Assembly (NCBI RefSeq): GCF_003367395.1
Contig: NZ_CP031417.1
Span: 3,596,001 to 3,660,000 of the forward strand
Length of the DNA: 64,000 nt
DNA from: Pseudolabrys taiwanensis
GTDB lineage: Bacteria; Pseudomonadota; Alphaproteobacteria; Rhizobiales; Xanthobacteraceae
Direction: 5' to 3'
Of this stretch, positions 62,972 through 64,000 are shown piece after piece. Numbering within the stretch: position 1 is the stretch's first letter; every line of letters starts with the position of its first letter. Both the position numbers and the translations under genes were made by a program. The notes beneath the pieces were generated by a model that was not told where the DNA came from, ran no database searches, and was given only the letters and a program-made list of their open reading frames with translations.

Positions 62972-64000
62972 TCAACGATCGCCCGGCATGAAGGATAATG
63001 ACGGGGACGGCGCGAACGAGGCCGTCACGTCGCCGACCAGGTCGCCGCCATTGACGAGGTCGAGCTTGCGCACCGGCCGGGTATCGGCGAAATCGATCGC
63101 GTCGAGGTCGACCCAGATGATGTTCGGCCGCAAAGAGGACTCGAAGAAATAGACGCGGTGGGTGGCGTCGGCGAGCGTACGCCAGATCGTATGCGAGGCT
63201 TCCGGCTTCTCCGGCGTCGCCGTTACGAAAGGCTGCGACACGTTGCGCATCACCGACAGCAGGCTGGCATAGGCTTCGCGCAGGTCGCGCGGCTTGTTCA
63301 GGCTACCGACGTAATAGGCCGCGCGCACAAAGCGGTCGGCGGCATCGCTCGTACCCGGCAACGGCGTCTTGCCGCCGAGACCCTCGAACGTCTTCATGTT
63401 GGCGAGTTGCTGCTCGAACCGCGGCGAATTGGTCATCACCGTATAAGCGCGGTCGTGGTGCACGCTGGCTTTGCCGCCCTCCACGATCTCGATGATGGCG
63501 CTGTCGCCCGAGGCATCGGCCAGCGACAGATGCACGGTGGCGATACGTGTTTCGCCCGGCAGGCGCGCTGACACGAGTTGCAGGCCGCCGCGCTCGACCG
63601 CGGCGACCGCCTCCGCCACCGTGGCGAAGTTGTCGAGCGCGTATTGCACCCACAGCGAAATCGACAGGCCGGGCAGCTTCGGATCACGCGGGCCGTAATC
63701 GGCTTCCGCCAGCCACAGCAGGTTGGCGACGAGGCCCTTCTCGTTCATGCCGTCGGCGGTGCCGACGCCATAGACACTGGCGGCGACGCTGCCGTATTTC
63801 GAGGTCCATTGCACCGAGTTGTCGCCGGCAAGGCCCGAGCGGGCGATGCCGCGCGGAAAGGCCCACAGATCGCTGCGCATGTCCTCGTACCAATCCATGT
63901 TGCGGCCGACCAGAACCGCCTGGTCGTTGGCGCCCCACAGCACGCGCGAACATGCGGCGGCGATGTTGGAACCGGCGAACGGCACAAGGATCAGCGCCAG
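62972..64000 (-). CDS. Secreted linear amide C-N hydrolase (choloylglycine hydrolase/penicillin V acylase family), 5' end outside window
   Basis: At least 342 residues; an internal GTG at 63985 exists, but the frame continues to the window edge as LALILVPFAGSNIAAACSRV, a signal-peptide core whose cleavage would expose the catalytic N-terminal cysteine (AAAC). Ntn-hydrolase landmarks follow: GRNMDWYEDMRSDLWAFPRG, SKYGSVAASVYGVGTADGMN (asparagine/aspartate network) and GLVANLLWLAE. Such enzymes cleave bile-salt, penicillin V or acyl-homoserine-lactone amides in the periplasm. Its start lies beyond base 64000. Confidence 0.85.
   Translation of the reverse strand: MALILVPFAGSNIAAACSRVLWGANDQAVLVGRNMDWYEDMRSDLWAFPRGIARSGLAGDNSVQWTSKYGSVAASVYGVGTADGMNEKGLVANLLWLAEADYGPRDPKLPGLSISLWVQYALDNFATVAEAVAAVERGGLQLVSARLPGETRIATVHLSLADASGDSAIIEIVEGGKASVHHDRAYTVMTNSPRFEQQLANMKTFEGLGGKTPLPGTSDAADRFVRAAYYVGSLNKPRDLREAYASLLSVMRNVSQPFVTATPEKPEASHTIWRTLADATHRVYFFESSLRPNIIWVDLDAIDFADTRPVRKLDLVNGGDLVGDVTASFAPSPSLSFMPGDR

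Overview
The window is GC-rich DNA whose gene content points to an alphaproteobacterium of the Hyphomicrobiales (Bradyrhizobium/Rhodopseudomonas/Xanthobacteraceae type). The supporting signs are RegB/RegA-type redox regulators, MmcB, an intracellular PHA depolymerase, several aromatic-acid pathways and many copies of the hairpin-forming intergenic repeats typical of this group. This assignment is inference from content and not from a database match.

Layout. About 0.5-21.5 kb is a catabolic island. It starts with protocatechuate 3,4-dioxygenase (pcaGH) and a pcaF-type thiolase on the minus strand. A plus-strand phenylpropanoid set follows: solute-binding protein, crotonase, two feruloyl-CoA-synthetase-like ligases, thiolase, short-chain dehydrogenase, 4-hydroxybenzoyl-CoA-type thioesterase. 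Together they describe CoA-dependent beta-oxidative shortening of hydroxycinnamates towards protocatechuate. A MarR regulator stands divergent from a TRAP transporter, followed by two ThDP enzymes and an amidohydrolase. From 21.7 to 52.4 kb the genes are mostly housekeeping: mutS, two paired membrane proteins, an alcohol dehydrogenase, glnD, a KaiC-like/hybrid-kinase pair, a three-gene RNA/nucleotide salvage operon, a class A penicillin-binding protein, an MFS exporter, a YgjP-like protease, a PHA depolymerase, an ABC-2 transporter, regBA, mmcB, mtnA, a TauE/SafE permease and a glutaryl-CoA dehydrogenase. From 52.4 to 53.5 kb is gene-poor repeat DNA, followed by an HU gene.

The unusual part is 54.1-62.1 kb. 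After a normal tRNA-Arg(CCG) and a 77-residue helical ORF comes an array of hairpins with different stems but one constant 7-nt loop. Next is a tRNA-Arg(CCU) whose D-arm is split by about 204 nt. Then comes a tightly coupled operon: a 51-residue precursor-like peptide, a PqqD/RRE protein, a radical SAM/SPASM enzyme, an HPr-kinase-like ATPase, a B12-binding-type radical SAM enzyme and a LeuRS paralogue. The paralogue keeps the HIGH and KMSK signatures but has a degenerate editing domain and lacks the tRNA-binding C-terminus. I read it as a candidate undescribed RiPP pathway in which an aminoacyl-tRNA-synthetase paralogue may activate an amino acid for peptide modification, or may act as a resistance copy.

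The window ends with a single-domain response regulator and a secreted Ntn-type amidase that runs off the edge. All calls were made by reading; no searches or folding programs were run.
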